From assembly GCF_024868665.1 (NCBI RefSeq), contig NC_079894.1, positions 8,641,737 to 8,705,736 on the forward strand: DNA of 64,000 nucleotides, given 5' to 3'. Under the pieces are notes generated by a model that made no database searches, had not been told where the DNA came from, and worked only from the letters and a program-made list of their open reading frames with translations. The stretch comes from Triplophysa rosa (Eukaryota; Chordata; Actinopteri; Cypriniformes; Nemacheilidae). A program made the translations under genes and the position numbers. Below are positions 10,501-23,800 of the stretch, one piece after another. Within the stretch, counting starts at the first letter, position 1, and the number at the start of each line of letters is the position of its first letter.

Positions 10501-13500
10501 GCTCCGGTCCCTCCACATCTGCCTCTTACGTCCTGAATTGTAATCACCATATAAAATATTGATTGTCTTGCTCTCTGTTTTTACTGACATTTTTCATGTC
10601 ATCTCGCTAAATCAGCTAGGCAGGAAACTAAACAAAGAATAAAAAGATGTCTATTTTTAATTTGGTAAAGTCATACCAAACTTTCTTCAGCAGAGGACAG
10701 TAAAACAAATAATGAAAAGACACGTTTCCTGTTAATGCTGGGAGGTTAATGGGACTAAGCTGTTGGATGTTTCTCATTAAAAAAAAAAACTCTTAGGCTA
10801 TTAAGATTAAAGCTTCTCTATTTCTCCATTTCAATTCCTCGCTTAATCTACCCGTGTCTTTTCACGTTGTAACTCAGAGACGTTCTGTCCCAAGAGGCAA
10901 TGAAGCTAGAGCCTCCTTGAAAATATTTAGATCAGAAAATAATCAACAGTATAGAAACAAAACAAAACAAATATGATGAGATATGAGATCAAACTGTGTG
11001 CAAATCACCGGTGGATACAAGTAAAGTGAAAAGTCTCATTTGCTTTCCTTGACATTTAATTCTCTCAGAGGTCCTAAAGCATGGTGCAAGTGTAATAAGA
11101 GTAATACAAATAAAAATAATAAAGGGGTGGGGGGGGTTGGTGTACTACTGTGATATGTTTACAACAGGTCAACCAATTATACAAATGGGTCAAACTGGTG
11201 AAAACATACAAACACGGACATCAGCCTTTTTAGTCACATCTACATCGAAATTAATTCAGGAACGAAGACGTGAAATAATGATTTTTGCTTAAGTACACAT
11301 GCAGCTCTGTGTCTGAAAGCATCATTACACCTGCCGTGTTTACCAAGGATCAGATGACAAACAAATCTTAAAGAAGGTGGATATAAATAATCAGCAAACA
11401 ACAGTCAGCACTGCAGTAGCTAAAACAAATAAATGTAAAGTTCTTTTTGAAAATGAATGTAAAAAATCTAGGGCTGTCAAACGATTAATCGCAATTAATT
11501 GCATCCAGAATAAAAGTTTGTGTTTACATAATTTTTGTGTCACGGTTATGCTTTGTTTTGATTCAGTTTCTGTTCCGCTTAAGGCTAAAATACACTACAA
11601 GACTTTTGCTCAGATTTTCAGTCTGGACTTGTTGCAGAAAGTCTGTGCCAGTCTGCAGATTTGATCAGTTAGTGTGTTTCTATCTGAAACTTTCAAAAAG
11701 TCTGCAAGTGTATGATGTCTAGTTTAAAAAAGTCTGTTCAGATTTTAAAAGTCTTGTAGTGTGTTCCAGCCATTAGGCATTTGTTTCCATAGTTACCTAT
11801 TAGTTCGCCCCTGTTTCTGTTTCTGTTGATTGCATTCCCCTTGTATTTCTACCCCATGTTCTCCTTAGTTCATTGTCTGTTATTATTTGAATGTTACGTT
11901 TGGTTTTGTTTCCCTGCTTCTGTGATTACTCCCTGTGGATTTATTAAAAGAGACTTTTTGGATTTCTACATTTTTTGTTGTGCGCTTTATATACACGGCC
12001 AAACCGTGACAATATGTTTGCGTGTTGTGCATATTCATTTTGTATTTATAAACGCATACACATACATGCATATATTTAAGAAAAATATAAAAATAAATAA
12101 ACATTTATATATAATTTAAATTGTTGGTAACTATAAATAAATACATGTAAATATTTCCTGAATATATACACATGTACTGTATGTGTATGTGTTTATAAAT
12201 ACAAAATTTATACGTGCATACACAGACAAATATTAGATGCACTAGATGCGATTAATCGCAAGTAATCATTTGACAGCCCTAAAAAAATCTTAAACTAGAT
12301 GTGACTTGATTTTGATAAACAGCATGTTAATATAATTTATAAAATGTCAAATATTGTATTGGTTGCTTGGGATGGTTGTGTTAGAAATGCACACTTACAT
12401 ATGTAATAGTACTCGTGTCCAGGTCGAAACTCAAAACCAAGCGAGAAGGGGGTGAAGAGTTGGAACTTCTCAGAAAATCGCAGGGGTCCGTCAGGGCTCT
12501 GGGGGCGGTTACACTCCCATCTCTTGAAGCCCCTCATGCGGTGCTCACAGGTGAGGTAACCATCATGGTTAACCATGAAAAGGATGTAGCGCTCCATGCG
12601 ACTGTGAGGCTGGGGGGTCTCGTAATATGGACAATACACGTCCAGGTAGTCGTTGATGCTCACGGCCACAGTGTATTCCCCCTGCCAGAACCTGCAACCG
12701 AGAGTCAGAGAGTGAATGACATTACGACTGTTAATATTCCTAATTTCATGTTTTTTTTATTTTGCCGCCATTCAGACCATACAGCATTACAGAAAGATGT
12801 TTAACACACAAGGGCTAAATCGGTTGGGCAGAAAGCCACAGGCAAGGCGACAGAATAAGCTGTAATGAAAAGCCACAATGCACGTTTCCTATCTAGGTCA
12901 CCATTATGCAGAGAGAGAGAGAGAAAGAGAGAATGGAAAAGCAGAACATACTGAAAATCTAACACACAAACATTTGCAACCTCTCTTTGTAATAATATAA
13001 TGAGGATGTTTCAGAGAGCCCTTAAAAACAACTCTGAAGGTCAAAAATGACATTATAAATGAACATGTTGATTACGTTCACATAAACCACTGGCAAATTC
13101 AGTAAGCGAGTTGATTTAATTAGCTTGTCATGTAAATCATAAACTTCATACGAAATAGCACCCGTAATCTGAGCTTTGAACTACACTGGCACTCTTAAAG
13201 TCTTTTTCATGCTTCGCTTTCGGGTTTCTCGCTATATATCATGTGTTTTATGAGAATGCAGCTTTAGAGCAAAAGAAAAAAAGAAGAGAGGGAAGGGGTG
13301 GAGGGGCAAGAGATAGCATTAGTGAATCGGTTTGAAAGTCAGTGTGACCTACAGAGGCTGCAAAATGTGTGTGACTGCCGTGTGATGCCGGAGTCCTGCG
13401 TGTATATATGCTTTTCACTGCAAAAACCGGCTGTCGGCGGAATAAGAAATAAGACTGAGGTTTATTCTTGTGACGTGAGACAAAATGCTCTGTGCTTTGA

Positions 13501-16500
13501 AAAACAACACAGTTTTAATGCATTACAGAATTTTTGTAAAGTAAATTACACAAAGAACTTGTCTGGGTCAATTTCGCAATTTAAAAAAAAATCATGTTTC
13601 TGTGAGATACGCACCGTCCTACACAAAAGAAAATAACTTCCCAGTGCTTATAAAATTATTTTAAACAAACTAAAAGAAATTACCGCTCTGAGCAGACCAA
13701 GAGCACAATACTTTCCAAACCAGTGACAGTGTCTGATCTGAACTCTATAAGCCTGTCTTTTTATAGACCAACTAAGCGAAAACAGCAGAAAGCACTCACA
13801 CATGTGTAAGTGAGGAACGACTGTCAGCTATTGGTCCATTTCCCTTCATTGCTCGGGATGAGGTCTTGTCCTCTTATATAGGGAAGTGGCCCTCTCCAGC
13901 ACCCGCTGTCTGTCCTTTAACTAGACAAACTTCATCACAGAGCTGCACTTATAGGCCAAGTGCCTTTTTAAAGGCTGCTTGTTGTGCCTTCAACTTAATG
14001 GCTCTTTCAGATGTCAGCACACACACACACACACACATACTTATAGACCTACACCAGTGATTCCCTCAGATCACCCCCCCCCCAAACGCCCTATAATTGA
14101 TCGTAACTACAGACGTAATAGAGACAAATCACAGATGGGATCTCGTTCATATTGCTATTGTTGATCCTAGACAGCAATGTGATTAAATGGAAACGTTTGC
14201 TTAAATCTCTCCTGTGTCTCACATATATCTACTTCAGTTTTAGGTGAGATCTCAACAATGGCAAAAATGGAGTTTTACTGCAATTAAAATGTTGATTATG
14301 AAGGTAGAATTTTGATATGAACTCAAACATTTCACATCAACTTTATTGAAAATTAGAACATCTACACAAAGCCATTAAAGAACTTTTTAGGCTGTATGGT
14401 TCCAATATGAACCATTATTTAACATCCGAAGAACCTTTGTTTTACTAATGGTTCTCTGTAGTGGAAAAAGTTTCTTTAGACTCTAGAAAGATAAAGAAGA
14501 AATGGTTCTTTTAAGAACATCTTTGACTGAAAGGTTCTTTGGGGAACCAGAACTCATTCTTCAAAAGCATCACAATGAAGAACCTTTTGTAGCACCTTTT
14601 GTTTAACGAGTATAGACGGTTTCAGCTGCAACAACATAAACAAACGTAATGTGGCCCAAACGTAACTTCCGGTAGACATCCTCAAAAAAACAATAACTGT
14701 TGAGTAGTTTTAATTGAATTGAATACAAATATTTAATACATTGTTATATTTATAACCAAACACAGAACTTTGGGCCAGGCACTCGCATCCGTCTATAATC
14801 TACATGAATTTACTATTACATTCTCATTTGAGACAATTTAATAAAACAATTTAATGAGAAACATCTTAATTTTTAATTTCCTCTAAGAAAATATTCTTAT
14901 AAAAAACATCTTGGAAACATTTTGTTTTTAATAATCCTTTAATTTACAGTAAAGCCCATTGCACATTGAGTCCGAAATTTGCGTCCGAAATTTCCGCACG
15001 TTAAAAAATAAATACGACCTCACGTTGTGTCAATCACATTTATACACTGCCTCCGATATTTTCGTCCGTCATAAAACAATTCGGACCGGGTTCAATTTTC
15101 AGCGTTTTCGCATCCGTAGCAAGCATTTTGAGTGGCCTTTTTTAACAATTCAGAGACACCCTACAAACGAGAGGCAAATACGAAAAAACGCATACGAAAA
15201 TTTCGAACTGTATGTGCAAAGACCTTAAGGCTAACGATTAGTTGCGACAAAATAAAAGTTTTTGTTCACATAATATACTGTATGTGTGTGTACTGTGTAT
15301 AATAATTCTGTATATATAAATATACACGTCAAGTCAAATTCCAAGCTCACATCTTTGATCAACTATAATTTTGTTTGCTACGGTACATTAGACTCAACAG
15401 CTCCCTCATACAGCCACAAAGTAGCGTTACAGGAGACACTGAGCTCTCCCATAAAACCTGCGGCAAATGACTTTCCCTACAGCGGAACATCTCTGGATAT
15501 GTGTCTGTAAATCAGTTCTCATAGTCCTAATCAAGTCCACCTGTTTCAGATTAAGCACATTTCTAAACTGTTACCTCAATACCATCTCTCCACGGTCAAG
15601 TTTACATTAAACTGACAAATGCATCGCAGGCCCTTTCAAACAAGCCCAAGTGACTTGTTTGTCTAATCACTTGTTTATACTATCAAAAGGAATCAATCTC
15701 CTGAAAGTTTGGAGCTCCTGACCTTTAATGTAAACGGCGCAAAGGCGTTTTTTTCTAATCAAGCACGAACAGCTTACAGAGGGGACATATATCAGGGTGA
15801 GGCGAACATCCCGCCATATGTTGAGGGATCCCATCCGTGTGTGTGTGCGTGAGTGAAGCACATCCTTTACTATCCTGCCAGAAACACACTGACCTTCTCA
15901 AAGTCTCCCTGAGGAACTTGTTTATGGTTCATGGTGAAATATTGATCTGTGAATTTACAGTGGCTTCCATAACTTCATTATCTATAACCGCTGATTGGTT
16001 CCATCATCAAACGCAATAAATGGCTTTTCACAAACCGCCTCAGATCTGGCTGGGGTTCGGGTGGGGGTGGTTTTAACAGACGTGAATCAGAGCTGAATCA
16101 TAAACAGTGATGCTCAGAACTATCAAAATGATCTCTCTCTCTGATACATTTATATATATCCAGCTTTCACAGATAGGTGGAGCATCGTGCAGAATCGTAA
16201 ACAAACACACATCAGTCTCTCCCAGCGTGAGGCTCCTCATTCACCTGCTGTCGGCTCACGTTTTCTCTTTTCTTTGTCTCTCAGAACTTTGATATTCAGG
16301 AGATCTTCACGCTCGAGCATCTGAAGCCTCTTTTAGACAGAGCAAAGGCTCACAGGATGAGAACACACTCCTGCACAGCTACACTGTCAAAACTGCAGAA
16401 AATATGCAATGTGGCAGAACCGAACACAACAAAATTTCTTTTGTGGTTTTATGTTCACATTCGGTTAAGACTCGATTGTTCAAAGAATTAAAAAAAATAA

Positions 16501-17406
16501 AAAGTGGAAAAAAATAAAAAGTCATCATTTTCTTGTTGTTCCACACCTGGATGTGATTTTATTTTTTCCAATGAACAAAACTTCAGATGTTTTGCGAACA
16601 TGTTCAAATCTATGGGGACCAGCAGCTATCATGCTACTAAAACAACAATAAAATGCATCCCATTTGTCTATACAACTCATACACTACATTCCGCATTTTT
16701 AGAAGGCATATTATAAATTTGTGTGAGAAACAGACCGAAGTTAAAAATTATTTTCACTGAAAGTCTTGTCTTGGCAGCTGTGGTCACCATTCCTTTGATA
16801 AATAACTCCTTTTGTGTTCCACCGACAAAAGAAAAGTCATGTGGGTTTTGAAAGACATGGGAGTGTGAAAAATGATGGCAGAATTGTTATTTCGGGAGAA
16901 CTATACTTTTGAAGGTCCAGTGTATGAAATTTAGCGGCATCTACTGGTGAGGTTGCGAATTGCAACCAACGGCTCCCCCTCCCTTTAGAAGCACCACAGT
17001 GGCTGACACAGGACAAAGATGTCATCACATTTTCGCTTCTTTGCCGAAGGTGATAACATATTTACAAAACAGGCTCTGTAGAGCAGTTTGTCCGTTTAGG
17101 GCTACTGCAGAAACAACATGATGAATTCCATGTAAGGGGACCCGCGGTGTATGTAGATAGAAAGAGCTAATTCTAGGATAATAAACACATATTGCTTCTT
17201 TATGCTAGGTTTTATACACCTCTAAGACATAGGTATATTGCATTTCTATCAATAGATCCTCCAAAAAAATTTCACACTTGACCTTTAAGGTAGAGAAACT
17301 TTAGTTCTTTTTTATTTTAAAGTCTCTTTGTAATCCACTTTTGATAATCCAAAGAGATATCAGTTTTGAATGACCCCCCAAAAAACCTCCATAATCATTT
17401 TATACC

Positions 17407-17456
<50 letters not shown>

Positions 17457-17486
17457 ACTATACACGTACTGGGTCACTCTCTCACA

Positions 17487-17575
<89 letters not shown>

Positions 17576-17783
17576 GCATAACAGGGGCAGTTTGTAAGTA
17601 CATTTATCCTGTGGCAGAGTTCAGTGAATTTGCAGGCTTTTGCTATTAATAGTAGCTACGGCATATATGAGCATTTCTTTAAGCCTTACAGGAAGTCTTG
17701 CTCTCTTACTTTTCCCCAGTCTTTGTATCAAAGGATCACTAGAGGCACAACATCACACACACACACACATGCACGCACGCGCA

Positions 17784-17814
<31 letters not shown>

Positions 17815-20800
17815 GCACACAAAGCTACTTGGAAAGCTACTTTAAAGTGTAGCCTGCCATGGCAAAGCTACCCTTCTTGAAAACAAGCCAGTTCCACTAA
17901 AAGCTACTAACAAAAGGTAGTTAATTACATTGAAGCTATTTCAGTGAGCATGGTGTTTTTAAATGTATAAATACCAAATGATGTAATTAAATTTAATCAG
18001 ATTTGTATTTTTCCAGCACAAAAGAAAAATGATCAGGGCAACAGCTTTTCAGGGTTTGAACAGACAAATTAACACTAAATACATTAAAAAGTCGAATACA
18101 CATTGATACAACTTTAAAGAAAAATAGAAATGAAAAACATATTTTTGAAAGGCGACGTCAAACAACATGTTCCACTAAAAAAAAAAAAAAAAACACGTTT
18201 ACCTACACACGTTTACTTTTTACTTCATAGAATGCCTTAGACTTAAATGCTATTTAAAACAGTATGTACATCTGTAGAAAAAAGTCTAAACTATTTTTAG
18301 TTGTTCTGAATTTACTATTTATTGGTATGTGTTTAGGTAAAATGTTGTTTTTTTTGTAAACTACTAACAATATTTCTCCCATATTTCAAATTAAAATGTT
18401 TCTATTTGCATTTATTAGCAGTAAATGAAAACTGGAGAAACATGTCAAAATAACAGAAAAGATGCTCTGTTTTTTCAGACCTCAAATGTTAACCTTCCCA
18501 ACCTTCAGGACGTGTACAACTCCAGAATAAAGAAACAGGCAGGTAACACCACCACAGGCCCCTCTCACCAGGGCAACAACCTGTTTGCACTTCTCCCCTC
18601 AGGCAGGTGTTACAGATCTCTGCCCATCAGTTCTAGGCATAAAACCATTTTTTCTCCATTGCCATCTCCAGCTTAAACAGCTAACACAGAATTATTAACA
18701 GTTTTTCTGCAATTCATGTCTTCACTCCTAATCACCACCTCTCTCTCAAGTATTATGTAAATAAATACATATGCATATTTTTACTTATACAGCTGCATAT
18801 ACTGTAAATACACAAATCTGTACATACGTAGATCTTCGGTTCCAATTGTATACAACAACATTATTGTTATTTTTTTCCTCCTTAGTATTACCTATTTTTT
18901 ATTTACTTATTGTTCTTCCTGTTCTCATGTCATGTAGGCAATGTACGTATGTACCGAGAGCTTATTTAAAAAAAATCCTTGTGTGTTTGAACACACCTGG
19001 CCAATAAAGCTAATTCCGATTCTGAAATACTGCAAAGAAAAAAGTTCATATTCACTTTTAAGCAATACAACAGTATTTTTTGTACATGTATTTAGGAAAA
19101 GTAAAAAAAATGCTCCTGTTTGTCACTCCTGAGGTTTGATTTTGTTAAAATTCAACAGACACCGGACTTGATTGGCCACAAAACATACATCTAGAAATCA
19201 TGATTAAATTAAAATTTGGAATCATTTTTTTCCTTGGCTGTACATAGCTAATTGTACTGAATTCTATACAAATGCTAACAAAACTAAAGTTTGAGCAAAA
19301 AACTTGATTGGATTAAGTAAATAAATTAGCTCGCTTCTGAGGACAATTTTCTAATTATACAGTAGATACTTATGTACACACACACTTTATCATTCTGCGT
19401 TAATTCTCAAGTAGTAGATCTGAAACTCTGGCATTAAAAACACTTGCGTTACACATTATGGCAAACCACAGCCACAGCGATGTGATCCTGGAGGCTTTCC
19501 AGAGTTTCCCATTGTGTTCTTGCCACAAGCAGGCCTTTTGCCATCATGCCAGCCCTTCGAGACACTAGGGGCTTTTAATGATACGGAAAAGCAAAGGGCT
19601 GCAACAATGTTGTGAATGCAAAGCTCCAAGGCAAAGCTCTTCCATGCAAGATAAAAGAAAGGAGAAAAGCCACTTATCGCTGGAGCTATCTGCTCCCCGC
19701 ATCTGATGCACAGGCTTGGGAACCGGACCTTGTTATGTCAAGAGGAGCGAGGATGTACTGACGCAGCCAAAAGAGAAAAGAGAGAGCGAGAGCGAGAGAG
19801 TGCTGCCATTTGAAACAAGTGCTCCCGAATGACAGCCGTGCTGGGCGAGTGGGTCAGATCTAGTCTTGATGATGTCACCAGTGCTGTTGTTTCCAGGGCA
19901 CTTCATGGAGCTGAGAGACTCGATTACATGAAATCATCAAATCGGCAGAATTGAAATTCACCCGTGCGCATAATTATTGCAGTTGTCTAGCAGGTCTCGT
20001 AATGAGTGTTTAAACGTACAACAAAACGCTTGTCAAAAATTAGCTTATTAAATAAACCTGACAATGACAGAAAATTATGCTTTTTTGCATTTTTACCAAA
20101 ACAAACATGTTAAATAATCCATCACCTTGCTGGTTAAAGGGATAGTTCACCCAAAATTCTGTTATCATTTCATCACCTGTATGACTTTTTTCTTCTGCAG
20201 AATACAAGAGATGTTTTAAAGAATGGCGGTAAGTAAACAAATGGCGGTACCCATTGACTTGCATTGGTTTTGTGTCTGTAGAAGTGAAAGGGTACTGCCA
20301 TTGTTCGGTTACCAATATTCTTCTATACATGCACAGTGAAATCTAGGTATGCCTGTACCTACTTAGTATATTAAGAGATATAATAAAATTCTAAACCTGT
20401 ATGACTTTCTTTCTTCTGAAGAACACAAAAGAAGATATTCTGAAGAACGTTGGTAACCAAACAACATTGGTCCCATTGACTTTCATTGTAAGGACACAAA
20501 ATCACTCCGACATTTCTCAAAATATCTTCTTCTGTGTTCGACAGAAGAAAGAGTCAAATACAGATTTTGAATGACATGAGGGTAAATAATGATGACAGAA
20601 TTTTATTTTTGGGTGAACTATCCCTTTAAATATTTGACACTTAGCATAATTGGTGTAAGATTGTGCATGTAAACACACACATATTTCAGGCAGGTGAAAG
20701 TGGGTTGACTGAACTCCGGCATTCTGCAATCTAATCTATTATGTGGAATTGATGGAGGGCGAAAAAAATAAATAAAGCCCTAATATCCAGCCTCTATTGC

Positions 20801-23800
20801 TCCTCCATAGCAATGCCGGGCTGAGGTGATTAATCAGGGCCATTGACTGCTTTAGCAGCCTGGTGTATGATAGATGACGTCTGGATCGTAACTCTGCCTC
20901 TGGTCACAATAGCTGAGAGCTGTAGCCAGGCTCCTGGGCTTTCGTGGAAGCGACCGATCCTATTGATGAAGGCTGTCCAAAGCCTCCTCACAGCACACAG
21001 CCCGCTTCATTATTTCCCCTCTGCCGAGACAGAAAAGCAGCGGGTATACCGTAGCATGGGAAGAAATAATACTTTTGGATACAATTACTGGATTGGGAGT
21101 GTGGCATCCTACCACAGGCAGCGCCGGCCCTAATATCTGACTCATTGTTAGGCAGCTCGGCTCCTCAGCTGGCTATGCCATTGAAAGGTAGCGCGGCGCC
21201 CGTAGGGAGCCTCCGCGGCCTCGCAGGGGCCGTAATCTTTTTAAACGTGAAATTATGAGCTTTCACGTACGGAAGTCGCAACGAGGAGATTTCGCCGCTC
21301 TTCTGCATGACACTGCAGGCAGGACTGGAGGCTTTGGCTCCTGTTTGACTTATTACAAAGGGCACCGTGAGCTGGACTAGAAAACGTATCATTTTCTAAT
21401 TCATTTCACGTAAAATGAATTTTAAAGCTTTGTGTCAAATAGAAGCAGCTGGAAAGTTTCTTATTGTTTGACTACAATATGGATTATAATAAGAGGGATG
21501 ACGATTATAGTAGTTTTTGTCTTCAAATTGTCAAGAGTCTTGTGGGTTGTTGATTCCTTTATAGCTATAAATAGATAAGAAAATGCATCAATGGAAAAAG
21601 GACACAAAGTGAATTACAGCTGTGCAAATCTAATAAGCCACAAGATACTTTACATTAGAGTGACCTTTTCCATGGGAACAGAGTGTAAGGGGCGATACAA
21701 AATAAAGTCCGCAGAGACTGTATGAGCCTGTACGTGTGGCATAAATTACTGTAATGCATGGCTTCAAATAGCGTATTGCTTTTGTGAACAGAAGCAACAG
21801 AGATATGATAAAAGAACCAATGTGTAATAAAACACAATCACATAGAATCACGTTTGTTAAAGGGATAGTTCACCCAAAAAAGAAAGTGCTGTCATCATTT
21901 ACTCACCCTCTTGTCCTGTATTACTTTTTTCACTCTTTTACACTCTTTTGTGTTCTGCAGAAGAAAAAGTTTCAAACTAAACTCCTCCAATCAAAACCGT
22001 TGAATATATTTTAATGTACTGTATATACTTCAGGAAGCACTGCCCAGAGGAAATGAATATTTCTTGATAATTCTCTTTTATTGCTAAGAACAAAAGATCA
22101 AAACAAATGGAACAATTGTTAACATAAGAGTTGTAAAATTCATGTCGAGGGCAAAGCTTAGACAATTTGGTCACAGAAAATTCTGATGAGAATTTTACTG
22201 AACATTAGACCATTGCTGTTTTTTTCTAAGAACAAAAGTCTGAGAGCCAAAGAAAGGGTCTATTCTCATCGCTAACTATGAAAAACAATTGAGATAAAAA
22301 AGAAATGTAATTTATTGTTTCTTTCTCTTTAGTGTAGTAAAACATCTAAAGAAAAATCAAGTCTTTTTTGCTGAAATGAACTAAGAGGTGTGGAGGCTTC
22401 ACCTTCACCAGGTGAGACGCGGTTCTGTCGTCGCATGTCTCTCTGATCGAGGAAGCCTAATGATACTGGACAGCTGTCCACAGAGGAGACGCTCAGCTTC
22501 TGCGTGATGGTCCTACAGATGAAGCCACCCAATGGTCCTACAGATGAAGCCACCCAAGAAACAGGGCTCAGAGCTGTCGTGGAGTGGATTTTACACGAAA
22601 GCAGACAAGAGTATGTAATTCCCACAGTGTCTGCAAACTGAGTGAAGGCGGCTCTTCTCTCCTCTGACAGGGGCTCCAATGAGGCCACGGCCTCACATGC
22701 AGCTCACCCGACAGCCATCATCACCCTCTTTACGAGACATGATTGTGAGTTTGTGCACAAGGAGAGAATGAGAATGGAGAGAGAATAGGTATCCTGATTG
22801 CCTCCAGACTCATAAGGCTCACACAGTGAAGGTGACTGTTAAGTAGAGAACTGAAGCCTGAAACCCGCCTCTGAACGAGAACATGTGACCCCACCCTCAA
22901 ATTTTAAGACCAAAATCAAATCATATGAATCTCTTTTTATTCCTCTCAGGGGAGCCAGAGATGTACAGAGTCTGATTCCAGTTAATGTTTCTGTTTTTTT
23001 AACTGTTTTAGTAATGATACTTTTCGTAATTTTTAAGAAGAAAGAATAGGCAGTGGAAATCAATAATAACATAAAGCTATAGCTATAAAGTTTAAAAAAT
23101 CCTTCCAAATTTAAGTGAACAGTGGAGTCTACACCACAAACAATAACTAAACTAATAATAAACTAAATAACTATTTTTTTCCAGCTGATGAAAGACAAAA
23201 CATCGACAGCCAATCAAAATCCATTTAAATTTAATGGATGGTACGATTCACAAATTTAAAGGGATCGTAAAGCACAATCTCACAGGAATTCGTAACTATT
23301 TTACGTGGTTGCTAATTTCTATGAATTCGTACGATCATATTAGCATGTTTTATTTGCTTTCACGCCAATGACATTAGGTTTAGGGGTGGGATTGGGGGAG
23401 GGGCTTCAGTATTGCTTTTTTAATAATCGTACGTTTTTGTACGATTCACATTAGCCACCTCGTAAAATAGTTGTGAATTCTCGTCAGATTAGGATAACAT
23501 TTTTCGAGGTGCACACTAATATAGTTATTGTTAAAGTTTTCTTTTATAGTTATCACTCTTGGTGTGGATGGGTCTTCATTGAATTCACGCCTTGTCAAAT
23601 AAAGAAATATTTTCAGGTTGTGAAAGAACAGTAACAGTAGATGAAGAAAAAATAGAATACAATGATCTAGAAAGCAGCATAAATACAATAAAAAGATTCA
23701 CACGGTTAATTCTTGATGTTGATGACAAGTCCCCAGTCAAAAGAAATGTGATGTTTGTCATTACAGCTGCAGTAATGTCTATTATTTGCAACTTAATATC

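Larger units (their letters stand above)
11469..12281. mobile_element. hAT element with perfect 8-base target duplication
   Basis: The ends are TAGGGCTGTCAAACGATTAA and its complement (ATCATTTGACAGCCCTA). It is flanked by an identical octamer, AAAAAATC, at 11461-11468 and 12282-12289. Eight-base duplications are the hallmark of hAT transposition. The original interior has been split by later insertions. No transposase frame remains, so it moved using an enzyme supplied elsewhere. Confidence 0.88.
8971..12398 (-). other. efna2: efna2 intron 2
   Basis: A 3.4 kb intron between verified splice sites. The part nearest exon 3 (about 9.3-10.35 kb) is relatively GC-rich and free of recognisable transposons. 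The part nearest exon 2 holds a three-layer transposon nest (11469-12281). Confidence 0.9.

Noticed and set aside
12415..12804. 129-codon plus-strand open frame
   Set aside because: Mirror-strand shadow of efna2 exon 2, whose minus-strand product is unmistakably ephrin.
17366..17603. Open frames translating to THTHTH or VCVCVC
   Set aside because: Pure translations of the CA microsatellite.
22329..22688. 119-codon minus-strand frame as a gene
   Set aside because: Crossed by a 25-base tandem duplication and resembling no family; kept only as a finding about the duplication.
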